64,000 bases of DNA from Paguma larvata (taxonomy: Eukaryota; Chordata; Mammalia; Carnivora; Viverridae): assembly GCA_030068075.1 (NCBI GenBank), contig CM057826.1:110401746-110465745 (forward strand), read 5' to 3'. The notes beneath the pieces were generated by a model, which did no database searches, was not told the origin of the DNA, and saw only the letters and a program-made list of their open reading frames with translations. Numbering within the stretch: position 1 is the first letter of the stretch; each line of letters starts with the position of its first letter. Positions 44,001 through 54,640 of the stretch are shown piece after piece. The position numbers were made by a program, and so were the translations under genes.

Positions 44001-46820
44001 TCAAAGGTCCGTACCTGTAGAAGTTTAAGATCACCCTCATGTGTTTCCTGGTCAAAGCACGGATAGGGAAACTCTTTCTTAACAAACATAATCTGCTTCT
44101 CTGGCTCCTCCTTTGTTATCGAGTGAGCTCCAAGAATGACCTTGGATGTTTTGTTCCTGAAAATAAACACAATACTATTAACTGGATTCACTTTTTAAAT
44201 CAGTAGCAGAGCATGTTAAGTGATCAGTTTTCCTGTCTCATTTGTGAATATACTCGCTGTGGAAATAACTTGTTTGTAGCTCAGAAAGAAAAAAAGTGTA
44301 CTCTGAAGAAAAAGAAGTTGCTTATGAATTTATCATCATCACCGCCAGCTTCTTTATAACACGCTAAACTAGGTTGATTGAAAAAACAAATAACAAGAGA
44401 ATTCCGTAGCAGCTAAGCCAAGTCTGGGATCATATGGGTTGGGGCTTTAGCGCTGTGCCCCCTGACCCACCTTCAGCTGCGACAGAAAATCGGGTTGCAG
44501 AATACTGGAACACAAAGTTCTCAGGGGTCTAGAGACCGAAGCAAAAGGCACTCAATAATTGAGAGAAATGCCCTGGAAGGATCGATGGGAAAGCTTCTAG
44601 AAATATGATCGTCCAATGAAGGACCTATTTGCATGGCACTGAGTGTGTGTATACTGGGGGTGGGGGATGGCGATCTGAAGAAGGGGCCCAGGGTTCTTTT
44701 TTCACTCCATGCTAAAGGTTTGTTTGGTTAACAAAATCAAAATACTCAGGGGATGCCTTGCTGGCTTAGTCAGTAGAGCACGTGACTCTTGATCTCATGT
44801 GTTGAAGCCTCACTTTGGGTGTAGATCCTATTTAAAAAAAATTCTCTGGTATATTAATAATTAAGGTTATCATTATTCAAAGCCTAGTATTAACTACACC
44901 AAACAGATAGTTCCAGTATTTTTTCCCCATTACACACAGTTTTCTTCCATTACAGCAGCTGATGTGAGTTTTACTTATAAGACTAGAGCTGCACTTTCAG
45001 TAGAGTGCAATTTGATGATGAAATGTTTGATACATCTGCACTGTCCCATATGGTAGCCACTAGCCACATGTGGCTACGAGAACTTGAAATGTGGCTGGTA
45101 CCACCAAGTAACTTAATTCATAATTTTATTTAACTTTAAACTCATAGAGCCACATATAAATTTACATAACCAATATGACAGTGGCTATCACAATGGACAG
45201 CCCGGGTTTACAGGTCTGATTTAGAGAATGGAGGAAAAACCACGCCTGGGAGAGGTTTGAAGGTAGTAGTCAGCAGGAGTTAAGGGATGGCTGAGAAGTC
45301 AGAGAAGTTCACTAGGGGAAAGAGGAAGGTATTAGAAACAAGCTTTCTCTACTTGACTATTGTGCTCAGGCTCCTGAGGGGACACTTAAGTTTTACCCTT
45401 CCAGACTGGTTCATACTCTCTAGTCATGAAGTCAAGACAAGAAGCAAAGCCCTGTAGTGCCTGGACCCAGCAGCTCTAGAGAAGTCCTACGTGGAGTGTG
45501 TGGGAGCTCACTGTGGATTCCCTATTGGTCTGACTCTGTGGGGCTGAGTCTGGGCTCAACTCCCTGCAGGGGTAGAGCAATGTCCCAGAGACTTAAGTGA
45601 TAGGAAGAGACACATGAACTTCTTGTAGTTTTAGTGAGATTTCTTCTCTTTGTTAACAATTCCCCAAGTGAGACTATCTCCACGAACAGTTTTTAAAACC
45701 CAAGCACTTACAGGGTACAGTGAGCTGCAGTCAATACCCATTTTTCTTTAATCAGAGCCCCAGCACAGAGGTTTCTTCCATTAAGTAGTAGCACCATGTA
45801 CGGTCTTGAATGAGGAGTCACTTGATTTCCTCCAATAATTTTTACACAGAAATCTGTGAAAAAGGAAAAGGCAACTCATGTCAGTGCCCACCCCACAGAG
45901 CTCTAACTCATGCCATGTTTCTAAGACCAGACAAGCTTTTCCTGCTTGGAGAGGAGACAGAGAGGAGAACACCCTACTCCCCCACTCCCCATGCAGGTGT
46001 TCGGATATTTGAATGTAAAACCCATTCCTGTTGGAGTCTCTGAGAGGGTCCTGCCCTTTCACCCACACAAGCCGTGCTGTTGGCAGTTCAAGGCATTATT
46101 GGGCTGGAAATCTGTCACAACCACTGACCTCAAGCCTCAGGGCTTGCAAAGGGCAGAGAGCCGTGCATTGGTGGGCACCAGTAACAGTTACTACAGGAGA
46201 TGCTAGAGATGATGCGCACTCTTTCCTCCTCCCTTCCAGCTGAGGATTAACCTGGGGAAGTGGAAAAGCTTTTAGAAGCCTAAGAACTGCCCTTTTCACC
46301 TCAAGCCCTTGCAAAACAAAACAAAACAAAACAAAACAAAAAAACAAAGCTTACAAACTGATAAGGTACCATTTGGCTGTACCCTCACCTATAAGTTCTT
46401 TGGTCACTGGGAGATCTGTTTATTTAAATGTGTACTCTCATAAGTTGAGAGAATAATATCTATTGCAACCGAGCCTCCCCTTCAACCTGCAGACTGTAAC
46501 ATGTGGTCTCATTGGAGGCCTTTTCCAGTGAGGTGGGAGAAGGGAGGAGAGAAGATGCTATAAGGAGAGAATGGTGCCTTAGTCAAATTTCCTTGACGAG
46601 AGAGCCAGAGTATGGTTTCATCATTAGACAACAGGAGACGTACACACAAGGCACACAATCCATGCTGGTTTAGGGATATTGTGTCTTTGTGATAGAATCT
46701 GAGTCCTCCACCTTCATACGCCAGAAGTTCTTAGATTATCCCAAAATATGTCTCCTGACTACTGGCTGAGACTCATAGTTTTGTTTTTGTTTGTTTGTTT
46801 TCTTTAATATTTTATTTGTT

Positions 46821-46882
<62 letters not shown>

Positions 46883-48972
46883 TGAGGAAGGGGCAGAGAG
46901 AGAGGGAGACACAGAATCCAAAGCTGACTCCAGGCTCTGAGCTGTCAGCACAGAGCCCGATGTGGGGCTGCGAGATCATGACCTGAGCTGAAGTCGGGTG
47001 TTTAACCGACTGAGCCACTCAGGCGCCCCCCCATAGCTTCTTAAAAAGGGCACAGGGCCCATTACTCCATTTATACAGCTAACTCGCTGCCATATACAGT
47101 GAGAGTGAGGGAAGGGGAAGAGAGTGACCCAAATGGCTCTCATTTCCAGACGATGTGCTGGGAAGGAGAAATCTTAGGCTCTGGAAGTTAAAGGATAAGG
47201 AACTTAGAGAAATGCAGAGAACTTCACCCATGTCTCCAATTTTCCTTGAGTGAGTCATGGATGGATAGATTTCAAATGTGTATCTTTGGACCTTCTGGGC
47301 TGCAGAAACCAAAGTCAGTAGAATACTTCATTTTTCGGGGTCCCCTGTTTGGGGCGCACATATACCAGCCTCAGAAAAAAAAGTCAACACCTCCTGCAAC
47401 CAACCACTCCCATAAGGGTCAGGGGTAGGGTTTAGAGCAGGTGAGAAGTTTTGGAAACTAGCAACTCTTGGTCCCCACCCAGAATCAACAAGAATGAGAA
47501 TCTCTGGAACTGGGGCTGGATGCAAACATTGTTTAAAAAGCCCTCCAGAGTATTCTAATGTGTAGGAGGGTAGAGACCGCTGGCCCAGAGCTTCAAGCCT
47601 TGATCTGCTGTGTCTGTACCCTCTCTGACCACGGGAAACAAAGCAGAGCAGGGCAAGCTGCTTTTGTTGTTTCCTTTGAAGAAAAGATATAATTGGATTT
47701 TTTATCTGCTCTGTTTCCGCTGTTGTCAAGGATTTAACATGCCCAAACACGGTCATCCTATGCCATGCTTATCCTATGCCACCCTTTTGTCCCTAAAATG
47801 CCACAACCTTGTTATTTTAAAAATTTCTTCTCATTTTTGGGTGCAAGGTAAACCAAAGAACTTCCTTGGAAATTTCTGGTGAGACAGGTTATCCATCAGC
47901 CCCTGCCCACCATTCCCACCTCTGGAAGCTGATGGACCCGGGGATAAATGCATGGCTGGTCCTTATTTGTCAGCACAGTTCAGGCAGCCCCAGAGCAGTC
48001 ATTACTTTCTGGAAGGTTTTCAAGGAAAACCTAAAGCCACCCAGGGGCTATAACCTGCCTTGTGATAATGCCGTGAGTTTCCCAGCATTGCAGACTGACA
48101 CCCGTGCAGCTCACACAAAACTAGGCAGGATAGTTACTAGTTGGGGTACCAAAGAATTAGCTTAATACAAAATACTATAGCATTTCCAAAGAGTCAGCGT
48201 GGGGACATTCTCAATGACACACTAGCCTAGAAAAATTATATAATTTCAAATCATTCCTAATTTGTTTTGGGTGACTAAGGCAGGGTTATAAATTTTATTT
48301 AAAGCTATCTATGTATTGGGGTGCCTCGGTGGCTCAATCTACTGAGCATCTGACGTCGGCTCAGATCATGATCTCACAGTTTGCGAGTTCAAGCCCCACA
48401 TCGGGCTCCCTGCTGTCAGCACAGAGCCTGCTTTGGATCCTCTGACTTCCTCTCTCTCTGCCCCTCTCCCCTTGCTCTCTCTCTGTCTCTCTCTCTAAAA
48501 TAAACAAAACATTAAAAAAAAACTATGCATTTTCTACTAAAAGAAAAGCTGAACACCACTATTCCTTTCTAGAAAGGTACTATTTATTTTCCTAACCCAA
48601 AAGGTTTTTTTTTTTTTTAATTTGGTTGTTTTAACATTTAGGCAATTTTGGGGGGGCAGTTTTTAAGGTATGAATTGGCAGTAATAAGCACTGGTGGTTC
48701 TATTATTTTTTGTGAAGAAATTTTAAAGAGGAAAGAGGATGTTTTTCCTTCTAAAATAAAGACCTAGAATCCAAGAAAGAATGCTAAAGCTTGAGGAACA
48801 AAGAATCTGCTCTTAGGCTTAGCTAATATTGCCTCAAGTTCACTCAAAGTTGGCTCCACTTTGCTTAATGGTTATAATGGAAATGATGAGAATCAGTCTT
48901 ACCTCCAGGAATTAGCAGGAGAAAAATGGCAATCGAGAGAGAGAATGCCAGAAATGTAGAGGAGTTCCTCAT
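40920..48972 (-). CDS. GZMA: Granzyme A, complete gene in five exons
   Basis: Coding exons are complement 48903..48972, 45712..45853, 44015..44156, 43547..43816 and 40920..41081: 786 nt, 261 residues plus TAG; human has 262. This is a trypsin-fold serine protease of cytotoxic T and NK cell granules that cleaves after Lys/Arg and is delivered into target cells with perforin. Seen: a signal peptide (residues 1-26, [17 protein letters not shown] core), a two-residue propeptide (Val27-Lys28), and mature N-terminus IIGGNQV from Ile29. The catalytic triad is His68 (TAAHC), Asp113 (EGDLKLLQ) and Ser211 (GDSGSP). Asp205, six residues before Ser211, sets tryptase specificity. Cys104 in FPYPC matches the family's dimer cysteine. 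All introns are GT-AG and phases agree. A TATA-like box lies at 49037-49043 and a polyA signal at 40867-40872. Nothing is broken. Confidence 0.96.
41363..41572 (+). mobile_element. Carnivore SINE with TSD in GZMA intron 4
   Basis: Head GGAACACCTGGGTGGCTCAG. Flanked by AAGGAAAACCCT and AAGGGAAACCCT. It forms an inverted pair with the next SINE. Confidence 0.94.
41600..41768 (-). mobile_element. Carnivore SINE, opposite orientation
   Basis: Antisense copy, 27 bp from the previous SINE, ending CTGAGCCACCCACGGGTCC. Shortened in the middle. Confidence 0.92.
41769..43546. other. GZMA intron 4, right part
   Basis: Unique sequence with the G-rich tract at 42094-42141. A 145-codon antisense open frame at 42425-42862 lacks recognisable domains. 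Confidence 0.5.
42094..42141 (+). repeat. G-rich tract
   Basis: G runs of 4, 11-12, 7, 4 and 6 bases separated by one to a few other bases, in GZMA intron 4. C-rich on the GZMA sense strand. Fits a G-quadruplex-forming motif. Confidence 0.9.
43547..43816 (-). CDS. GZMA: GZMA coding exon 4
   Basis: 90 codons in phase 0. Acceptor TCTAACAG, donor GTAAGT. It encodes [43 protein letters not shown] and [11 protein letters not shown]. An N-glycosylation sequon (NVT) is present. It is the exon type to which the relic at 51940-52122 corresponds. Confidence 0.95.
44015..44156 (-). CDS. GZMA: GZMA coding exon 3 (catalytic Asp)
   Basis: Acceptor TTATTTTCAG, donor GTACGG. It encodes [20 protein letters not shown] and [19 protein letters not shown], with catalytic Asp113 and the putative dimer cysteine Cys104. 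Confidence 0.95.
44748..44843 (+). mobile_element. Old carnivore SINE fragment
   Basis: GGATGCCTTGCTGGCTTAGT, then TTGAAGCCTCACTTTGGGTG and an A-rich tail. Diverged, and lacks the CT-rich part. Confidence 0.75.
44960..45220. mobile_element. Old MER-type DNA transposon remnant
   Basis: Contains CTGCACTGTCCCATATGGTA, CCACTAGCCACATGTGGCTA and a near-inverted end GTGGCTATCACAATGGACAG. A familiar mammalian medium-reiteration element; I cannot name the family safely. Located in GZMA intron 2. Confidence 0.55.
45712..45853 (-). CDS. GZMA: GZMA coding exon 2 (activation site, catalytic His)
   Basis: Acceptor TTCACAG, donor GTAAGT. It encodes [20 protein letters not shown] and ends WVLTAAHCT plus two bases. 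The loop before the Cys is one residue shorter than in human (LLLNGRNLC), which accounts for the 261- versus 262-residue length. Confidence 0.95.
46312..46344. repeat. (CAAAA)n microsatellite
   Basis: Six or more pentamer units in GZMA intron 1. Confidence 0.95.
46804..47029 (-). mobile_element. Carnivore SINE with expanded (GA)n
   Basis: Antisense copy whose GA-rich part has grown to about 54 bp of pure GA (46824-46877). Ends GAGCCACTCAGGCGCCCC. GZMA intron 1. Confidence 0.95.
47030..48318. other. GZMA intron 1, unannotated part
   Basis: No repeat family recognised over 1.3 kb. Short open frames on both strands are unremarkable. Confidence 0.45.
48319..48524 (+). mobile_element. Carnivore tRNA-Lys SINE
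   Basis: Head GGGGTGCCTCGGTGGCTCAA. CTATGTATT / CTATGCATT flank it. GZMA intron 1. Confidence 0.94.
48903..48972 (-). CDS. GZMA: GZMA coding exon 1 (signal peptide)
   Basis: ATG at 48972-48970. It encodes [16 protein letters not shown] and FLLLIPG plus one base, then donor GTAAGA. The hydrophobic core is typical of a secretory signal. The start is supported by homology and by the TATA-like box about 65 bp upstream. Confidence 0.94.
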
Positions 48973-49036
48973 TGTGGCTGGAGTCCCCACATCAAATCAG
49001 TCAACGTGAAAATGTGTGTTAGTTCTTCCTCGACTC

Positions 49037-49043
49037 TATATAT
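49037..49043 (-). promoter_or_regulatory. GZMA: Putative GZMA TATA box
   Basis: The minus strand reads AATATATAGAG about 65 nt upstream of the GZMA ATG. A start site about 30 nt downstream would leave a 5' UTR of 35-40 nt. Inferred from sequence and spacing only. Confidence 0.55.
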
Positions 49044-49785
49044 TGAGGGTAGAAAGGATGTGGTTTTCTTCTTTCCAATTTGTAAGTTGAGTATGAAGAA
49101 AGGAAACACAACTGAGAACGGTGAATAATTGCTCCTTACCATTGGGGATCCTTTCCTTTGCTAGGACTGCTGAGGGAGACGATGGTAATTCTACAGTGTG
49201 GATGGGGGTGAGAAGACCTTGTTGCCCTCTGAACATACTCTACAAGGAGAGACTTTAAAACATCTCGGCAGAAATTTTGAGGATTTTAGTTTTCATCAAT
49301 AGCAGTACTATCTTCTGTATCCACTAATGGCATCAGTTAAGACTTAAATTAGAGCTTTTCAGTGTCCATAAATTGGTCCCGAACTAGTTATCTCTTTGGG
49401 TTATGTGCAGATTAATAGGCCGAGGCCAGGTAGAGGTGCAGGAGGGAGTATTATTTATTAGTAAACTCCTTCCCTCTTATTAGTTAGGATTTTCCTTCCC
49501 CATTTTGTGGAGGATAATTTACCGTGCTCTGGCCTAAGGTATGTGGTAGATATGGAGACACAGGGAGGCGGGGAAGGACGTGTTGGATCTTTCCAGCCCT
49601 CTGTGCTTCCCCTGATGGTTTGATTATACAACTTCAGATTTAAGAAAGATACTGAGTTTCCCCCTCCCTCTCTCCCTCTTACCTTCTCTCCTTCCCCCCA
49701 ACCTTTCCTACCTCCCCCTTTTTCCCTCCCTTTCTTCCTTCTTTCTGGATTTAGCTGAAGAAGGAAAATACTAGTCAGACATGGC
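49044..49785. other. GZMA upstream flank
   Basis: Proximal regulatory region by position. No factor-binding sites can be asserted. Ends in the pyrimidine-rich tract. Confidence 0.4.
49655..49747. repeat. Pyrimidine-rich tract
   Basis: About 90 bp almost purely C and T (CCCCCTCCCTCTCTCCCTCT and more) about 0.7 kb upstream of GZMA. Confidence 0.8.
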
Positions 49786-49801
49786 TATTTTGTTCTAATA
49801 C

Positions 49802-49866
49802 ATTAAAAAAATTTAAATGTTTATTTTTGAGAGAGACAGAGTACAAGTGGGGGCAGGGCAGGGCAG

Positions 49867-49908
<42 letters not shown>

Positions 49909-50018
49909 CAGGCTCCAGGCTCTGAGCTGTTAGCACAGAGCTTGATGTGGAGTTTGACCATGAGATCATGATCTGAGCCAAAGTTGGACACTTGACTGAC
50001 TGAACCACCCAGGCACTC
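49802..50018 (-). mobile_element. Carnivore tRNA-Lys SINE with TSD
   Basis: Antisense copy. TATTTTGTTCTAATAC is duplicated at 49786-49801 and 50019-50035 (one extra T). Confidence 0.95.
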
Positions 50019-50499
50019 TATTTTTGTTCTAATACTGAGCAATTTCTTTAAGACAGATGAACCTCAGTGCCTCAAGGAACAATATTTAATATTCTATTAG
50101 AAATATCTTATTCTTTTTTTCTGAGCTGAGTATGTGGTCTTTATTATAATACATATGGTCATATGTTCTTTCAGGATGTTTGATGTTACACCAACCACCC
50201 CAGAGTTAACGTGCTGATAACTTCAGACTTAGTGGTTACTTTTTCAGAAATCACATGACATTATGAGGGTGCCCCATTGAGACCCAATGTTTCCTTTTCC
50301 CCAGATAATACTAGTGCATTGAAGGTTCATCATTAAAGGTTCATCATTTTCGGTAACAGCATGGGATACTCAGCTTCCGGTTCTGGCAAGTAATTTTAGT
50401 GCAGACTTGAAAAAATTCAGGTCTTGATTGCCTAGCTACAGAAAGTTTCCTAAAGGAAACAGTGACAATTGTGTTCTTTTTATGTGAATGTGGTTGCTA

Positions 50500-51640
50500 T
50501 TCCCTGATTTGTGTTAACTTTTAAGAGCTTTACGAAATATAATTTACATAGCGTTAAGTTTACCCATTTAAACTTTATAATTCAATGGTTTTTAGTATAT
50601 CTGCTGAGTTGTGCAACCATCACCATAACTCATTCCAGCACATCTTCATCATGCCTCAAAGAAGATTTGAACCCATTAACAATCACTCCCCATTTCTCTC
50701 CTTCCTCCACACCCCTCCTTGCCTATTCTGGACATTTCACATATGAAGAAGTGGAGAGAGGGAGGTGGGGAGAGTGAGGGAGGGGATGAATCCCAAGCAG
50801 GCTCCTCTCTGTCAGGGCAGAGTCCAATGTGGGACTTGATCCCATGAACCATGACATTATGACATTATGAGCCAAAATCAAGAGTCAGATGCCCAACCAA
50901 CTGAGCCACCCAGGCACTCCTCTGACTTCTTTCACTTAGCATAATGGTTTTGAATTTCATACTGTAACATGTATCAGTATTTCATTCCTTTTTGTTGCAA
51001 GGATATACCACATTTTATTCATCCATTCACCATTGATAGATATTGGGCTATTTTACTTTTTACTTATTATGAACAATGCTGCTATAAACATTTAGGTATC
51101 CATTTTTGTATGGATATGTTTTCATTTTGGGGGGTATATACCTATGAGTGAGATTACTGGATTATATGGTAACTCTATGTTTAACTCTTTGAGAAACTTC
51201 TCAACTGTTTTCCGAAGTAGCTGCACCATTTCACATTCCCTTTAACATCGTAGGAAGGTTCCAATCTTTAACACTTTAGAAGGTTTCTATATCATTGCCA
51301 ATGCTTGTTGTTGTCTGACAATTGCTATTATAGTGTGTGTGAGGTAGTAGCCACTGTGGTTTTGATTGTCACTTCCTTAATAACTGTGAGCTTCTTTTCA
51401 TGTGCTTACTAGTCATTTATTTATCTTTTTGAATAAATTTCTATTCAAATATTTTGCTTTTAAAAAATTGGGTTGTCCCGATTTGGGGACAATTTTGGGT
51501 CTTTTTATTAGTGAATTTTAAGTGCTCTTTATATATTCTGGATAGGATTCCCTTATAAGATATATGATTTATAAATATTTCCTCTAGTCTAGGGCTTATC
51601 TTTTATTTTTCTTGACGGTGTTTTTTAAAGCACAAAAGTT
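50500..51640 (-). mobile_element. Old L1 fragment, antisense, split by a SINE
   Basis: Two parts (50500-50744 and 50922-51640) read as the reverse complement of L1 3' UTR and distal ORF2 (TTTTTGTTGCAAGGATATAC, CTCAACTGTTTTCCGAAGTA, GATTCCCTTATAAGATATAT). A SINE separates them. Confidence 0.8.
50745..50921 (-). mobile_element. Carnivore SINE inserted in old L1
   Basis: Antisense copy without the usual T-rich end, ending GAGCCACCCAGGCACTCC. It contains a small duplication GACATTAT GACATTAT. Confidence 0.88.
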
Positions 51641-51939
51641 TGAAATGCTTACTCGCCTCTTTTGTCTGTGTCTTTGTTGTTAATCTAAGAAATCACAACC
51701 TTTTCCATCGCAAAGCACAATTTACAGGTAGAAGACCACTGATTAGCAGGAATATATAACTCCTTCCACTCCCACCCTGAATGTGAAGTTGTATTTCCTT
51801 CCAGTGAGATTTTTCCCTTTCTTATTATTGGTGTCTTTATCAAAGGAACTGTATCAGTCCCCAGAATCAGCTATCCAGAAATAATAAACACTCACAAACG
51901 ATTCATCATTATCCCTTCTTTTTCAGAATCTGGTCTGTG

Positions 51940-52122
51940 TCACTTGCATGTTTTGTGGTTTATCACCATGACATTGACTTCTCTCAAACTATTTGAAATT
52001 GCGCATGAGTCTCTTTTGGCACTTTTGCATTCTGCTGCATGACACTGGGTGGAGGGTGTGACATCTGGTTTTCGTAGCTTAAGTATTTCTGTTGCTTTGG
52101 TTATAGTAGCTTTACCTTCCAG
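51940..52122 (-). pseudogene. Relic of a granzyme A-like exon 4
   Basis: An open minus-strand segment starts LEGKATITKATEILKLRKP and continues CHAAECKSAKRDSC, then NSLREVNVMVINHKTCK to TGA. It lines up with GZMA exon 4 from the first codon ([11 protein letters not shown]) through [17 protein letters not shown]. It is broken in several ways: the base pair before the first homologous codon is AT, not the acceptor AG; the family motif AGWG has become AAEC; the frame stops where the second half of the exon should continue. No convincing partner exons were found nearby. It lies about 3 kb upstream of GZMA in the same orientation. It could be a decayed tandem duplicate of GZMA or of another granzyme A/K-type gene; the LREVNV block favours the GZMA side. 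Confidence 0.75.
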
Positions 52123-53074
52123 ATGGAAGACAGACAGGAGATGAAGTTTTAGGCAAGGAAAAGAGTAGCACAACCCAGAAAATAACTCTGATTAAATAGG
52201 TCTTGCTTATTTAATCTGTTCTAATGAAAGACATGGCTGAAGACACGTTCTGACCTAAATGACAATCCACAATTGATTTTTAAAAAGTCATAGCATAAGA
52301 TAGGTGTGCTATGTATGCTAGGATAGTCTAGGTTAACTTGAGTTCAGGTGGCCATTTAGTGATAAAATTATATTGGTGGAGGATGATAGTTCGGTGTTTG
52401 GAGAACTCAGTCATTATTCAGATGGTCTTAGGTTTGTGAAGCGACTCGTAATGAGACCAATGGAAGACAACCAGGGCTCCTCTTGCATTTGGGCAGGGTG
52501 GGAAAGGGGCCAGAGTTCGTGGAAACTGTGGCCTTCCCACTTCTGGGCACGTGCACACCAGCCTGATGGTCTCACCTGCCTCTGAGGGCTTGCCCACACT
52601 CCACTCTTTACTTTCATTTGCCAAGCCCTCTTCTTGACTTACTACCATGCTCTTTTCAAAAAGTCAAGGCAAGGAGAGAACAGAGTGTGACCAAGATTGA
52701 ATACACAGTAGAGGGAGACAATTCTAGTTCTTTTCATCTTTTCATCATGCCACAAGCTCAGTTTCAAACAGCTGAGGGTCTTGGACTTTGTCAAACAGAG
52801 GACAGCAAGGGTAGAGGCCACTGTCACATTCTCATCATTGCGCTACGCCCGTGCTTCCTGACATTTGACTGTCCCCACTTCCTCGGTAGCTCCTCTGAGT
52901 AGCTGGTGCTCCCAGGCCCATCTTGCTAACATTTAGAAGCTGAAATGGCACACAAGGGGAAAGAGTCAGATGCCCACATGCCCCCTCTTCCCTTCTCTCC
53001 CACTCATGCTTTCTCGCAGCCTTCATGCTTGTTATCTGCTTGGATGGACAAGGCGGAAGAACTCTTTCTTTTTC
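52123..53074. other. Flank beside granzyme relic
   Basis: No further granzyme-like exon was recognised on the minus strand here, nor any repeat family. Confidence 0.45.
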
Positions 53075-53109
53075 AAATGTTAATTTTTTATTTTTGAGAG
53101 AAAGAGAGG

Positions 53110-53156
<47 letters not shown>

Positions 53157-53326
53157 CTAGCAGGGGAGTGGCAGAGAGAGAGACACACACACACAGAATC
53201 TGAAGCAGGCTCTAGGCTCTGAGCTGTCAGCACAGAGCCTGACGAGGGGCTCAAATCCACAAACCATGAGATCATGACCTGAGCCAAAGTAGGACTCTTA
53301 ACTGCCTGAGCCACCCAGGTGCCCCA
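53075..53326 (-). mobile_element. Carnivore SINE with (GA)n and (AC)n
   Basis: Antisense copy with a (GA)n run at 53116-53150 and a short (AC)n at 53184-53194; ends GAGCCACCCAGGTGCCCC. Confidence 0.94.
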
Positions 53327-53754
53327 AGGAGGAAGAAAAACTCTTAAAGAGACTTTTGCTCTTAATGAATGGACTCCAGGTGGAGTCTGAGAAACATGTG
53401 TTTGTAAGGCACTGTCCTCTCAAGCTCTCTGGTTCGCAAGCACACACAAGAGTGATGAGCATGCCGTTATGTTGAACCCTGAAAGGGTAACCATGCTCAA
53501 GTCCTCACGCTCAAGCAACATCTCCTTACTGGCCACAGTGGCAGAGGTGAGAGGGAGGTTTCCTGACTTTATTCTAAGAACACAAACCCCTCACCTCCTC
53601 TACCCTTTCCCCCCTGCTTATAAAGACAAGGATTGTAGGTCCTGAAGGAAACCTGACTACTGTTACTACTTGCTTGAAACCGGAGTCCAAAATCTCTAGC
53701 CTTCTCTTGATTATCTTTGCCACTGTATGGATTAATTCCATCCCTTATTCAAAA

Positions 53755-53960
53755 TTATTTGGGAAATACTTATTGAGGGCCTGTTATGTATCAGGTACTA
53801 TCCTAGGTGTTGGAGGACATAGAAAAAAGACAAAAATACCTATTTTGTGGAACTTACATTCCAGTGAAGGAGGCAGATAAACAGATAAATACCACCTAAA
53901 GTATATCAAATGTAAACGATCTGAAGAAAGAGGCAGAGGGAAAGTAAGTCAGGGGAGGGA
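53755..53960 (+). mobile_element. L2 3' fragment
   Basis: TTATTGAGGGCCTGTTATGT, CAGGTACTATCCTAGGTGTT and GTGGAACTTACATTCCAGTG match the L2 3' end. Confidence 0.75.
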
Positions 53961-54239
53961 GTCATCTTTCATTGCCCAGTATGATGGATGGGGGTTAGAG
54001 TACAGGGAGAAGAGGTGACCTTGAGAGAAAGGTCCCCCCTGATAGTCTAACGGCAGACAGTGGGGGGGGCATGATGTAAGTAATGGGGGGACAGGGAGTA
54101 TGGGAGGAGAGCTCTGGGGTCCTCTCTTTACCCTTGAGTTGGAGGGTGTGTGGGTCCCCAGAGCTTTCTCTTAACTCCTGCTGGGGAAGCTCCTTATCAG
54201 CCCCCTTAGGACTAGTGTGAACCTTCCTTCTATTCACAC

Positions 54240-54640
54240 TCTGCCTCCCAACCCTGCCTTCTCTAGTGCACTTTGTGCAGGGCAGCCAGATAATCATTCT
54301 AAATGCAAGTCTGATCGCATCACTGTCTGGCTTAAAAGACTTTCCCCTTTTCTTCCCTATAGAATTCAAACTTCTTACCATGGTTTGCAGTGCCTGGCTC
54401 CATGGTCCTCTGTCCTGTGTCCCCTCTTTCTCAAATCTCATGAGAACTCTTGTTTTTCCTACTTGCCCCAAATGAATTTTCCATAAAGACTCCTCTTATA
54501 CATGCTGCTCTTCCTGCCTGCAAGCTCCTTCCCTCTTTCCTGCTTATTTCTGTATCTTCTCTACAAAGACTTCCCTGACTCCCTTCTTGGTTGTCTCTGT
54601 CACTGATGAGAAAAAAATCAGGGCTGTTGATTTATTTTGT
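54240..54640 (-). mobile_element. L2-like block, antisense
   Basis: AAATGCAAGTCTGATCGCAT, AATTCAAACTTCTTACCATG and TGCTCTTCCTGCCTGCAAGC follow the order of a common antisense LINE-2-type block. It explains several overlapping spurious reading frames. Confidence 0.55.

Noticed and set aside
53995..54471. 158-codon antisense frame
   Set aside because: Overlaps the L2-like block; no motif.
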